Made by a program: the position numbers and the translations under genes. From assembly GCF_014698065.1 (NCBI RefSeq), contig NZ_JACJSI010000010.1:62001-126000 (forward strand): a DNA stretch of 64,000 bases, in the 5' to 3' direction. Of the stretch, positions 16,484 through 24,691 are shown piece after piece. The notes beneath the pieces are model-generated. The model had not been told where the DNA came from. It did not search any database and saw only the letters and a list, made by a program, of their open reading frames with translations. Source of the stretch: Nostoc flagelliforme FACHB-838. GTDB lineage: Bacteria > Cyanobacteriota > Cyanobacteriia > Cyanobacteriales > Nostocaceae. Position 1 is the first letter of the stretch; each line of letters begins with the position of its first letter.

Positions 16484-17070
16484 AATATTTACAGGAGTAA
16501 ATTACGTTGAAAATACCGCATCCAATGTATATATCTGCGTTCAGTAGGACACAAATGCAATTGTTACAGATATCTGCGTCTCTGTTATCCTAAATCCTTA
16601 ATTGCAAAGAAAGGTAGTTATTAGTCGAGGAAATAAGTATTACCAAAAACTTTAGTTATAGATTATTGCCCACTAGTATCAAAAAAGTGTATTGAGTGGA
16701 AAGTGCTGCGCGATCCAAAGCGTCCACATAAGCTTCAGGCTTTTAAATGTGTGTTCTCTAAGCTCAAATGGCTTTCTACCTCCTGAAAAGTCTTTGATCT
16801 GGCTCCTAAAGAAAGCTGTTCTTGAGCGGGAGGAGCAAGAAAAGTGCTTTTTTTGATGTTTAACGATAGCTTGCTACGTACCCTTCTTGATATGATTAGA
16901 TTACTCAGTAAAAAAGTAGAGTTCAAAAATGGACATTTTATCTTAGAAGAATTTACATTTAAGCGCAATTACATTAAATTATAGCCAAACTTTTAACACT
17001 TAAATATTTTTTTGTGTGTTTATAATTATGATTTATTTTGAAAGTTACTTTTAGTAATTTATTTTCCAGA

Positions 17071-17252
17071 TAAGTAAGTAAACGCAATTAAATATAAGAT
17101 GTCATTGCAAGCGGAACGAAGTGAAGCGCGGCAATCTTAGTCTTTGCGATTGCAACTCTTAGAGACGCTTTGCGAACCCTTCTTACCCTGCGGGAAGACT
17201 TACGCCAACGCAATGACAAACTATCTTATATTTATTTAGATCCACCTACTTA
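17071..17252. mobile_element. MITE-like element with imperfect terminal inverted repeats
   Basis: The left end AAGTA...AATATAAGAT-GTCATTGC (17073-17108) is mirrored by the right end GCAATGAC-...ATCTTATATTTATT...TACTT (17210-17250). Inside are palindromic GC-rich blocks such as GGAACGAAGTGAAGCGCGGC and CCCTGCGGGAAGACT. There is no coding capacity. This matches the miniature, non-autonomous repeats common in Nostoc genomes. Confidence 0.5.
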
Positions 17253-17599
17253 ATTAAATCGCTGCTTGGTAAAACTTTGATTTTTTTTAGTAACTCCATT
17301 AAATAACTAAATATAATTCTGTTTGAAAATATGCAAGAATCAAGAATAAAGGAGGGTAACTACTTCAAAATATATGCTGATGATGCTTTAGACAATTGAT
17401 TTGTGACTGGTGATGATGTTAGTATTAAGGAGTAGGTTGATTTTGGGTTTATTATCTCCAAGAATTGACTTGTAATGTATCATAGACCAAAATTCATCAG
17501 TGTTGCCAATTGATTGATTAGCAGAATGGAAAATCTATGGGTCTGAATATCTAGACTTGATACCAATAAATTGATGACGTTACAGAGAAGCAAATAACC

Positions 17600-18619
17600 A
17601 TGAGCAACTTAACATCTCCACCTACCGAAGTTCAAAAAACAAAGAAAAAAAGTTTAGCGGCAGATAAAAAGCCTCGAGCAACAGATGATATTGTGCGTAG
17701 TTATCTGCAAGAGATCGGGCGTGTAGATTTGTTGACTCGTGAACAAGAGGTTATTTTTGCTCAACAGGTGCAGCAGATGATGAATTTGCTAGCTGCTAAG
17801 GAAGAATTGGCTGTGAAATTAAATCACGAACCCACGCAGCAAGAATGGGCAGATCAGGTGGAGTCAAGTGTTCAGGAGCTAGAGCAACAGCTAAGTCAAG
17901 GGCATCAAGCCAAGCAAAAAATGATTCAGGCTAATCTCCGGTTAGTGGTAGCAGTGGCGAAGAAATACCAGCACCGCAACCTGGAATTTATGGATTTAAT
18001 TCAAGAAGGTACTTTGGGTTTAGAGCGAGGAGTGGATAAATTTGATCCTGCTCTTGGTTATAAGTTTTCTACTTACGCTTACTGGTGGATTCGTCAAGGA
18101 ATTACACGAGCGATCGCTCAACAAGGACGAACAATTCGTCTACCGATTCACGTCTTTGAAAAACTGAACAAAATTAAACGGGTGCAACGAGAATTATCTC
18201 AACAGTTAGGTCGCGTTCCTACTACTGCTGAAATTGCCAGTGCCTTATCCTTGACACCCAGCCAAGTTAGAGAATGTTTGTACTTAGCCCGTCAACCCTT
18301 CTCTTTAGAAGCGCGAGTTGGTGAACAGCAAGATACAGAATTGCAGGACATACTGGAGGATGATGGCCCGTCTCCCGAAGATTACGCTGTTGAAGAATCT
18401 CTTCACCAAGACTTACAAGACTTGTTGGCAAAGCTTTCTCCCCAACAACGAGAAATATTAACCTTACGCTTTGGACTGACTGATGGCTATGAACTTTCTT
18501 TAGCACAAATTGGCGATCGCATGGGTATTAGTCGAGAACGAGTGCGTCAGATCGAGCAAAAAGCTCTCAGTCTCCTCCGACGCCAAAAGGAACAAGTACG
18601 CAGTTATCTAGCTAGCTAA
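17600..18619 (+). CDS. Group 2 sigma-70 factor (SigB type)
   Basis: An alternative, non-essential-type RNA polymerase sigma factor of the RpoD family, 339 aa. Region 1.2 is DDIVRSYLQEIGRVDLLTREQEV (about 29-51); region 2 includes MIQANLRLVVAVAKKYQHR and FSTYAYWWIRQGITRAIAQQ, with RTIRLPIHVFEKLNKI; region 4.2 is LSLAQIGDRMGISRERVRQIEQKAL near the C-terminus. The short N-terminus without region 1.1 and the phrases EGTLGLERGVDKFDP and LEDDGPSPEDY resemble cyanobacterial SigB-group proteins. These factors act in adaptation to nitrogen, carbon or stress; the regulon is not readable here. It stands alone after a long spacer. Confidence 0.92.
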   Translation: MSNLTSPPTEVQKTKKKSLAADKKPRATDDIVRSYLQEIGRVDLLTREQEVIFAQQVQQMMNLLAAKEELAVKLNHEPTQQEWADQVESSVQELEQQLSQGHQAKQKMIQANLRLVVAVAKKYQHRNLEFMDLIQEGTLGLERGVDKFDPALGYKFSTYAYWWIRQGITRAIAQQGRTIRLPIHVFEKLNKIKRVQRELSQQLGRVPTTAEIASALSLTPSQVRECLYLARQPFSLEARVGEQQDTELQDILEDDGPSPEDYAVEESLHQDLQDLLAKLSPQQREILTLRFGLTDGYELSLAQIGDRMGISRERVRQIEQKALSLLRRQKEQVRSYLAS

Positions 18620-18661
18620 AGTTATTTTTTTACAATTATATAGGGCATTAAAATTTAGCCA

Positions 18662-18703
18662 TTCACCATTATGACTGTATAAAATTCAGTCATTTTGGGT
18701 GAA
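18662..18703 (+). terminator. Hairpin after the sigma-factor gene
   Basis: TTCACC and ATGACTG pair with CAGTCAT and GGTGAA to form an interrupted stem about 45 bases after the stop codon. No strong T-run follows, so it may be a weak terminator or an RNA-stability structure. Confidence 0.4.
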
Positions 18704-18741
18704 AATAAGCCTAAGTAATATCTCTCTAAGATTTATTTAAT

Positions 18742-19236
18742 ATGGGCATATCAAAAACAGTCCAACAATTGCAGGCGCAATGGGTAACTTCTGAAAACTT
18801 TCGGCGTTATGGACAGGTGATTTTTGCAAGTCTTGATGGCAAAAATTATGATGGGGAAGATGCCCAGTTAAATCTACAAAACGGGATTCCACGATTTTAT
18901 ATTATGCGATTGGAGAAGAGAGGGCGAAAGTTTCACAAAATTACTCGTCATCTGCAATGCACTCAATGTTTGGGTTCTTTGGAAGGGAAAGATTGGTTAA
19001 TTGCTGTTTGTCCTCCTGATAATGATGTTAATGAACCAGCATTAGAAGAAATTACTGCTTTCCGCATTGCGGGGAATTGTTTTATTAAGCTACATGAGGG
19101 CACTTGGCACGCTGGCCCCCATTTTGACCATGAAACTGTAGATTTTTATAATTTGGAACTAGCTGATACTAATGTGGTAGATCATTTCACTCATGATTTT
19201 CTTAAAAGTCATCAATTAGAGTTTGAGATGGTTTAG
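18742..19236 (+). CDS. Ureidoglycolate lyase-like protein
   Basis: This 164-aa protein resembles the ureidoglycolate lyase (AllA-type, cupin-like) family: an N-terminal VTSENFRRYGQVI motif, the metal-cupin segment KITRHLQCTQCLGSLEGKDWLIAV, and GTWHAGPHFDHETVDFYNLE, whose His residues suit metal binding. The classical enzyme releases urea from ureidoglycolate in purine degradation. No other allantoin-pathway gene is nearby, so the actual substrate in this organism is uncertain. The gene converges on alaS, with a small terminator between them. Confidence 0.75.
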   Translation: MGISKTVQQLQAQWVTSENFRRYGQVIFASLDGKNYDGEDAQLNLQNGIPRFYIMRLEKRGRKFHKITRHLQCTQCLGSLEGKDWLIAVCPPDNDVNEPALEEITAFRIAGNCFIKLHEGTWHAGPHFDHETVDFYNLELADTNVVDHFTHDFLKSHQLEFEMV

Positions 19237-19262
19237 GTGATGTTTTTTACACTCATTGCAAC

Positions 19263-19279
19263 CCTCCCCGCAAGGGAGG
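19263..19279. terminator. Short GC hairpin between convergent genes
   Basis: CCTCCC-CGCAA-GGGAGG forms a compact stem-loop in the 57-bp gap between the ureidoglycolate-lyase-like gene and the end of alaS. It could serve both strands. Confidence 0.5.
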
Positions 19280-19293
19280 AGGGGAGATAAAAG

Positions 19294-21936
19294 TTAACCC
19301 AAGGCGGATCTTAAGTCACTTTCTGCTTGTACCAAAGCTTCTGGCAGTTTACTCGCATCGCGTCCGCCTGCTTGGGCTAAGTTCGGTCTGCCACCGCCAC
19401 CGCCACCGCAGATTTTAGCGATCGCACCCACAAATTTACCAGCTTGCAGTCCTTTTTTGTTCACTTCAGAACTAAAAGCTGCAACTATGCTGACTTTCCC
19501 CGCTTCAGGAACAGAACCCAGCACCACTGCACCGTTACCGATTTTTTGCAGCAAGCGTTCGGCTGCGGTTTTCAATGATTCTGGATCAACATCTTCTAAT
19601 TGGGCGACAATAATTTTATGAGCGCCTATAGTTTCTGCTGTTTGTAGCAAGCTGTCAGATTTAGCGATCGCTAACTGTACCTTTAAGGTTTCCAGTTCTT
19701 TTTGGCTATTTCTTAGTTCACTTTGCAGACTTGTGATTCTGTCTGGTAACTCTTCGGGTTTAACTTTAAAGCGATCGCTCAAATCTTTAACTACTTTATC
19801 CCGCAGGTTAAGATAATCTAGTATTGCCGGCCCCGAAACAGCTTCAATACGTCGCACCCCGGAAGCCACACCAGCTTCGGAAATAATTTTAAATACGCCA
19901 ATTTCAGCCGTATTACTCACATGAGTCCCACCGCATAATTCCATTGACACGCTAGGGAAATCAATCACGCGCACTTCGTCACCATATTTTTCGCCGAACA
20001 TGGCAACAGCACCTCTAGCTTTCGCCTCAGCTAAAGGTAATACTTCCACTTTCGCAGCATGGGCCTCAGCAATCCAAGCGTTCACCTGTTCCTCAATTTG
20101 TTGCACTTCTTCGGCTGTCAACGCACGCGGACAGTTGAAGTCAAAGCGCAACCTGTCAAAGGAAACTAGGGAACCAGCTTGAGATATGCTATCATCAACA
20201 ATTTTTTTCAAAGCCGCTTGCAACAGGTGCGTTGCGGTATGGTTAGCTTGAGCGCGTCGGCGACAAGCCGGATCAATTTGGGCTGTAACATTATCGCCTA
20301 CGCGTAGTGTACCGCGTTCGATGCGTCCGAAGTGAACAAAGAAATCAGATTCTTTCTTCACATCTTCCACCCGAACAACGATACCATCACCAGAGATATA
20401 ACCGCGATCGCCGATTTGTCCCCCAGATTCACCATAAAATGGCGTTTTGTCAAGGACAATTTGTACCTCTGTCCCCGCTTCTGCTTCCTCTTGAGAAACA
20501 CCTTCTACTAAAATCGCTTCGACTTTTGCCGTCGCCGCCGATTGGGTATAGCCTAAAAACTCGGTGACTTGGATGTGTTCTGCCAATTTATCGAGGGAAC
20601 CTTGTACAGTTAAATCGATGGTTTCATGTGCTGCTTTGGCACGTTCCACCTGCTTTTGCATTTCGGCATCAAATCCCGCTTCATCCACTGTGAGATTATT
20701 TTCCTCGGCAACTTCTTGAGTAAGTTCGAGGGGAAATCCGTAGGTGTCATAAAGGGTAAATGCACTTTCACCGCTAATTTTAGTGTTCCCTTGCTGTTTC
20801 ACCTCTTGGATAATTTCTTCTAGCAGTTTTTCACCTCTATCCAGAGTTCTGAGAAAATTCGATTCTTCCCGTTGCAGTTCAGCTTTAATTGCTGCTTCTC
20901 GTTGGCGCACATTGGGGTAAGCTGATTCCGAAAGAGCGATCGCAGTTTCAGCAACTTGAGTAGTAAATTCGCTAGAAATTCCAATTAATCGCCCATGACG
21001 CACTACGCGCCGAATTAACCGCCGCAGCACATAACCCCGTCCCACGTTAGAAGCGCGAATTTCATCAGCGATCATGTGGACAACAGAACGAACATGATCG
21101 CCAATAACTTTTAGAGAAACTTTGGTTTTCTCATCACTTTTGTGGTACTCAATGCCAGCAATTTCGGCTGCTGTTTGGATAATTGGGAAAATCAGATCAG
21201 TTTCGTAGTTATTGGGTACTTTTTGGAGGATTTGCGCCATTCTCTCCAAACCCATACCGGTGTCAATGTTCTTGTTTTGTAGTGGCGTTAAATTCCCCGA
21301 CGCATCTCGGTTATATTGCATGAACACGAGGTTATAAAACTCGATGAACCGGGAATCATCTTCTAAATCTATATTTTCGTCACCGCGTTCTGGGTAGAAG
21401 TCGTAATAAATTTCGGAACAAGGGCCACAAGGGCCAGTCGGGCCAAGTGCCCAAAAGTTATCGTCTTCGCCCAAGCGTTTAATTCTCGCTATCGGCACAC
21501 CGATTTGATCGCGCCAAATCCCAAAAGCTTCATCATCATCTTTAAAAACGCTGACGACGAGATTTTGGGGGGAAATGCCAAAAACTTGTGTGGAGATTTC
21601 CCAACCCCAAGCGATCGCTTGTTCTTTAAAATAATCACCAAAGCTGAAATTGCCCAGCATCTCAAAAAACGTCTGATGCCGTTTGGTGCGTCCGACATTC
21701 TCGATATCGTTGGTGCGGATACACTTTTGCGAAGTCGTAGCCCGCTTAAATTCTGGTGTGCGCTGCCCCAAGAATATCGGCTTAAATGGTAGCATCCCCG
21801 CGATCGTCAGCAGCACGGTTGGATCTTCTGGCACGAGGGAGGCACTTGGGAGAATTTGGTGTTCCCGTTGGGCAAAGAAGCCGAGAAATATGTTGCGAAT
21901 TTCGTTACCGCTTAGGTACTGGGGATTTGAAGACAT
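19294..21936 (-). CDS. alaS: Alanyl-tRNA synthetase
   Basis: Charges tRNA-Ala with alanine and edits misacylated Ser/Gly. The class II aminoacylation core is at the N-terminus ([67 protein letters not shown]). The editing domain holds the zinc motif HTATHLL about residue 570 and MELCGGTHV about 670. The C-Ala domain with the glycine-rich [17 protein letters not shown] is at the end. Length 880 aa is full. Single gene on the minus strand. Confidence 0.98.
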   Translation of the reverse strand: MSSNPQYLSGNEIRNIFLGFFAQREHQILPSASLVPEDPTVLLTIAGMLPFKPIFLGQRTPEFKRATTSQKCIRTNDIENVGRTKRHQTFFEMLGNFSFGDYFKEQAIAWGWEISTQVFGISPQNLVVSVFKDDDEAFGIWRDQIGVPIARIKRLGEDDNFWALGPTGPCGPCSEIYYDFYPERGDENIDLEDDSRFIEFYNLVFMQYNRDASGNLTPLQNKNIDTGMGLERMAQILQKVPNNYETDLIFPIIQTAAEIAGIEYHKSDEKTKVSLKVIGDHVRSVVHMIADEIRASNVGRGYVLRRLIRRVVRHGRLIGISSEFTTQVAETAIALSESAYPNVRQREAAIKAELQREESNFLRTLDRGEKLLEEIIQEVKQQGNTKISGESAFTLYDTYGFPLELTQEVAEENNLTVDEAGFDAEMQKQVERAKAAHETIDLTVQGSLDKLAEHIQVTEFLGYTQSAATAKVEAILVEGVSQEEAEAGTEVQIVLDKTPFYGESGGQIGDRGYISGDGIVVRVEDVKKESDFFVHFGRIERGTLRVGDNVTAQIDPACRRRAQANHTATHLLQAALKKIVDDSISQAGSLVSFDRLRFDFNCPRALTAEEVQQIEEQVNAWIAEAHAAKVEVLPLAEAKARGAVAMFGEKYGDEVRVIDFPSVSMELCGGTHVSNTAEIGVFKIISEAGVASGVRRIEAVSGPAILDYLNLRDKVVKDLSDRFKVKPEELPDRITSLQSELRNSQKELETLKVQLAIAKSDSLLQTAETIGAHKIIVAQLEDVDPESLKTAAERLLQKIGNGAVVLGSVPEAGKVSIVAAFSSEVNKKGLQAGKFVGAIAKICGGGGGGRPNLAQAGGRDASKLPEALVQAESDLRSALG

Positions 21937-22408
21937 GGGTGTTTTTAACTTTAGACTTTAGACTTGGGCGTAGCGGCACTAGGTAAGTGTATTTTCATAA
22001 ATAGCTTTATATATTCTTGCATTTTGTTTCATATTACTGCCAGCAAATTGTGCCAGTCGATGATATGTGTGCAGTTACTAGGATGTTTTTAAACCACTAC
22101 TTTACTTTAGCAGGATGCGCGTAGCCATAACCCGTCGTAGACATTGCATTTCAAAGCTTTACATTAATTCTTAAGAAATACTTTTTACAGGCTAAAACTT
22201 CTGGGCGTAATCGGGTTATTGACTCGAACTACTTGTCTCATACCTCACATTTGAAAGTTGTTTCTTCGTGAACTACTTAGACTTGCCTACGGCTGAAGTC
22301 TTCTTCCCAATCCCTCAAAAACTTTAGGGGGTTTGGAAAAGTCCGCTTTAAGTTACTAGACTGAAGTTAGTTGCCCAACTAGTATTGACTGTCCCATAGA
22401 TAGAATAA
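21937..22408. other. Divergent spacer between alaS and the NDH-2 gene
   Basis: About 470 bp between two divergent starts. It should contain both promoters. I see no RNA gene, no strong T-box-like structure and no repeat beyond short HIP-type GC words, such as the GGGCGTAGCGGCAC stretch near 21964. Confidence 0.5.
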
Positions 22409-23602
22409 ATGACTCAACTAACTTCTAGAATTTGTATCCTTGGTGGAGGCTTTGGTGGCCTCTACACAGCCCTACGGTTAAGCCAATTACCTTGGGAATC
22501 TACACAAAAACCCGAAATTGTTCTGGTAGATCAAAGCGATCGCTTCTTATTCTCTCCTTTACTTTACGAATTACTCACTGGCGAACTACAAACCTGGGAA
22601 ATCGCCCCACCCTTTGAAGAACTTTTGCAAGGTACTGGGGTACGTTTTTATCAAGGAGTTGTGTCTGGAATTGACATCGACCAGCAACGGGTAAATATAA
22701 ACGAAGGGCTGGAAATTCCTTACGACCGATTAGTGCTGGCGCTAGGAGGTGAGACACCGCTAGATTTAGTCCCTGGTGCGGCAGCCTACGCCTACACATT
22801 CCGCACAATCTCTGATGCCTATCGTTTAGAAGAACGCCTGCGATTTTTAGAAGAATCGGATGCTGATAAAATTCGGGTAGCGATCGTTGGGGCTGGCTAC
22901 AGTGGTGTAGAGTTAGCCTGCAAGTTAGCCGACAGATTAGGTGAAAGAGGACGTTTTCGGATTATTGAAATTGCTGACCAAATTTTGCGAACTTCCCCAG
23001 AGTTTAACCGGGAAGCAGCAAAGAAAGCAATAGAAGCCCGTGGTGTGTTTCTTGATTTAGAAACCAAAGTAGAATCAATAGAGCAAAATACCATCTCCTT
23101 AGAATACAAAAACCAGTTAGATAAGATTCCTGTGGATTTGGTAATTTGGACTGTAGGAACTAGAGTTGCGCCCGTAGTGAAATCTCTTTCTCTCAAGCAA
23201 AATCAGCGTGGTCAAATCAGCACTACATCCAATCTGCAAGTTCTTGATCATCCAGAAATCTTTGCCTTGGGAGATTTAGCAGACTGTCATGATGCCGAAG
23301 GACAACAAGTACCCGCCACCGCACAAGCTGCTTTCCAACAAGCTGATTATACTGCTTGGAATATCTGGGCAACTCTGACTAATCGCCCCCTCCTTCCCTT
23401 CCGCTACCAACAGTTAGGAGAAATGATGGCATTAGGAATAGACAACGCCACTCTCACTGGTTTGGGAATTAAACTAGATGGGCCTTTAGCATACGCTGCC
23501 CGTCGTATGGCGTATTTATATAGGTTGCCAACCTTAGACCATCAGCTTAAAGTTGGTTTTAATTGGCTAGTGCGTCCTATCATAGAAACACTTTCTCGGT
23601 AA
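22409..23602 (+). CDS. Type II NAD(P)H dehydrogenase (FAD-dependent, NDH-2)
   Basis: A single-subunit, non-proton-pumping NAD(P)H:quinone oxidoreductase family member, 397 aa. The FAD-binding GxGxxG motif is ICILGGGFGGLYTALRL (residues 8-24); a second dinucleotide fold for NAD(P)H is RVAIVGAGYSGVELACKLAD (about 157-176); and the late FAD contact ALGDLADC (about 287) precedes the ATAQAAFQQADYTAWNIW helix typical of NDH-2. A C-terminal segment may associate with the membrane. It would pass electrons from NAD(P)H to plastoquinone. Related SDR-type quinone reductases are the alternative. Monocistronic in context. Confidence 0.88.
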   Translation: MTQLTSRICILGGGFGGLYTALRLSQLPWESTQKPEIVLVDQSDRFLFSPLLYELLTGELQTWEIAPPFEELLQGTGVRFYQGVVSGIDIDQQRVNINEGLEIPYDRLVLALGGETPLDLVPGAAAYAYTFRTISDAYRLEERLRFLEESDADKIRVAIVGAGYSGVELACKLADRLGERGRFRIIEIADQILRTSPEFNREAAKKAIEARGVFLDLETKVESIEQNTISLEYKNQLDKIPVDLVIWTVGTRVAPVVKSLSLKQNQRGQISTTSNLQVLDHPEIFALGDLADCHDAEGQQVPATAQAAFQQADYTAWNIWATLTNRPLLPFRYQQLGEMMALGIDNATLTGLGIKLDGPLAYAARRMAYLYRLPTLDHQLKVGFNWLVRPIIETLSR

Positions 23603-23758
23603 CTTCAGGTTGGGCATTGGTCATTGGTAAAGAACCAAGGCATTTACAATCATCTGCTTTATTTTCGCCAACCAACTGAGTAGATGCTAGACTCTACCCA
23701 CAGAAGCTCTCTAACAAGCCAAAATCTAAAATTCAACATTCAAAATGTTCAAACTTTG

Positions 23759-24406
23759 ATGAAACAACCGAAAGTTATTTTTTTAGATGCTGTGGGTACA
23801 CTTTTCGATGTCAAAGGTAGTGTAGGCGAAGTTTATAGTCAGATAGCCCAGGAATTTGACGTTACAGTTTCCGCCGAAACATTGAATACAGCCTTCATCA
23901 AAAGCTTTAAAGCCGCGCCGCCACCGATATTTCCAGATGCGGAACTGCAAGATATTCCTCAGCGCGAATTTGATTGGTGGCGGATAATTGCTCTGAATAC
24001 TTTTGAAAATGCAGGTGTTCTCAAGGAATTTTCTGACTTTTCGGCTTTTTTTAGCGAACTTTACATTCACTTTGGCACTGCCGAACCGTGGTTTGTCTAT
24101 CCCGATGTTTTACCAGCTTTAATCAACTGGCGGCGGTTAGGAGTTACCTTGGGGGTGCTGTCCAATTTTGATTCTCGAATTTACTCAGTATTGCAAAGTT
24201 TGGGATTGAGAGAGTTTTTTAACTCTGTTACCATTTCTACCCAGGTACGTGCAGCTAAACCAGATCCTCAAATTTTTGCTATTGCCTTAGATAAACATAA
24301 ATGTTCCCCAGAGGCGGCGTGGCATATCGGCGATAGCATTGTAGAAGACTATCACGCAGCTAAAGCGGCTGGACTCAGAGGTGTCTGGATCAACCGGGGA
24401 AAATGA
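23759..24406 (+). CDS. HAD-superfamily hydrolase (subfamily IA, REG-2-like)
   Basis: The start at 23759 is preferred (MKQPKVIFLDAVGTLF); the frame is open 25 codons upstream, but that stretch is an AT-rich repeat of the form AAAATCTAAAATTCAACATT, not protein-like. HAD motifs: nucleophile Asp in FLDAVGTLF, motif II LSNFDSR, motif III Lys in AAKPDPQIF, motif IV HIGDSIVEDYHAA. The residue two after the nucleophile is Val, not Asp, as in the REG-2/haloacid dehalogenase-like branch. The cap domain is alpha-helical (about 20-100). A small-molecule phosphatase or dehalogenase-like role is likely; substrate unknown. Confidence 0.85.
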   Translation: MKQPKVIFLDAVGTLFDVKGSVGEVYSQIAQEFDVTVSAETLNTAFIKSFKAAPPPIFPDAELQDIPQREFDWWRIIALNTFENAGVLKEFSDFSAFFSELYIHFGTAEPWFVYPDVLPALINWRRLGVTLGVLSNFDSRIYSVLQSLGLREFFNSVTISTQVRAAKPDPQIFAIALDKHKCSPEAAWHIGDSIVEDYHAAKAAGLRGVWINRGK

Positions 24407-24463
24407 GGGGATAGGTTCAATTTAGATTGCTATACAATTACGAATTATTTTGACATAGTTTGC

Positions 24464-24589
24464 ATTTATATTATGGAGGCAATAAACCGACTCAGATCCC
24501 CGACTTATTTGAGAAGTCGGGGATCTTAATTGTTCACGACTGATTTAGGACTGCTATATTTTGTATTTATATTATGGAGGCAATAAACC
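24464..24589. repeat. 25-bp direct repeat pair bracketing a perfect hairpin
   Basis: A 25-bp sequence beginning ATTTATATTATGGAGGCAAT occurs perfectly at 24464-24488 and 24565-24589, 101 bp apart. Between the copies is AGATCCCCGACTT/AAGTCGGGGATCT (24494-24526), a perfect 13-bp stem with a 7-base loop that probably terminates the HAD gene transcript. The layout suggests a small duplicated or inserted palindromic element. Confidence 0.75.
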
Positions 24590-24691
24590 CCTCCAATAGC
24601 GATCGCCTGACGAATTTCCCAGTCATGGCAAAACCTACTACTCCAAAAATTTCCTATATTTTGCTCAAAGGATAATAGATAAAAGGGATAA

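Larger units (their letters stand above)
15785..17599. other. Long gene-poor spacer between hupL and the sigma-factor gene
   Basis: About 1.8 kb with no convincing gene. It contains a perfect 10-bp inverted repeat TTATGAGGTA/TACCTCATAA (16082-16117), a short frame with a hydrophobic leader (16283-16483, listed separately), a MITE-like element (17071-17252), and AT-rich DNA ahead of the sigma factor that presumably includes its promoter. A 77-codon minus-strand frame at 16735-16968 shows no recognisable protein features. Confidence 0.55.

Noticed and set aside
16735-16968. Minus-strand 77-codon frame downstream of hupL
   Set aside because: No recognisable motif, signal or ribosome-binding site; compositional bias not like neighbouring genes.
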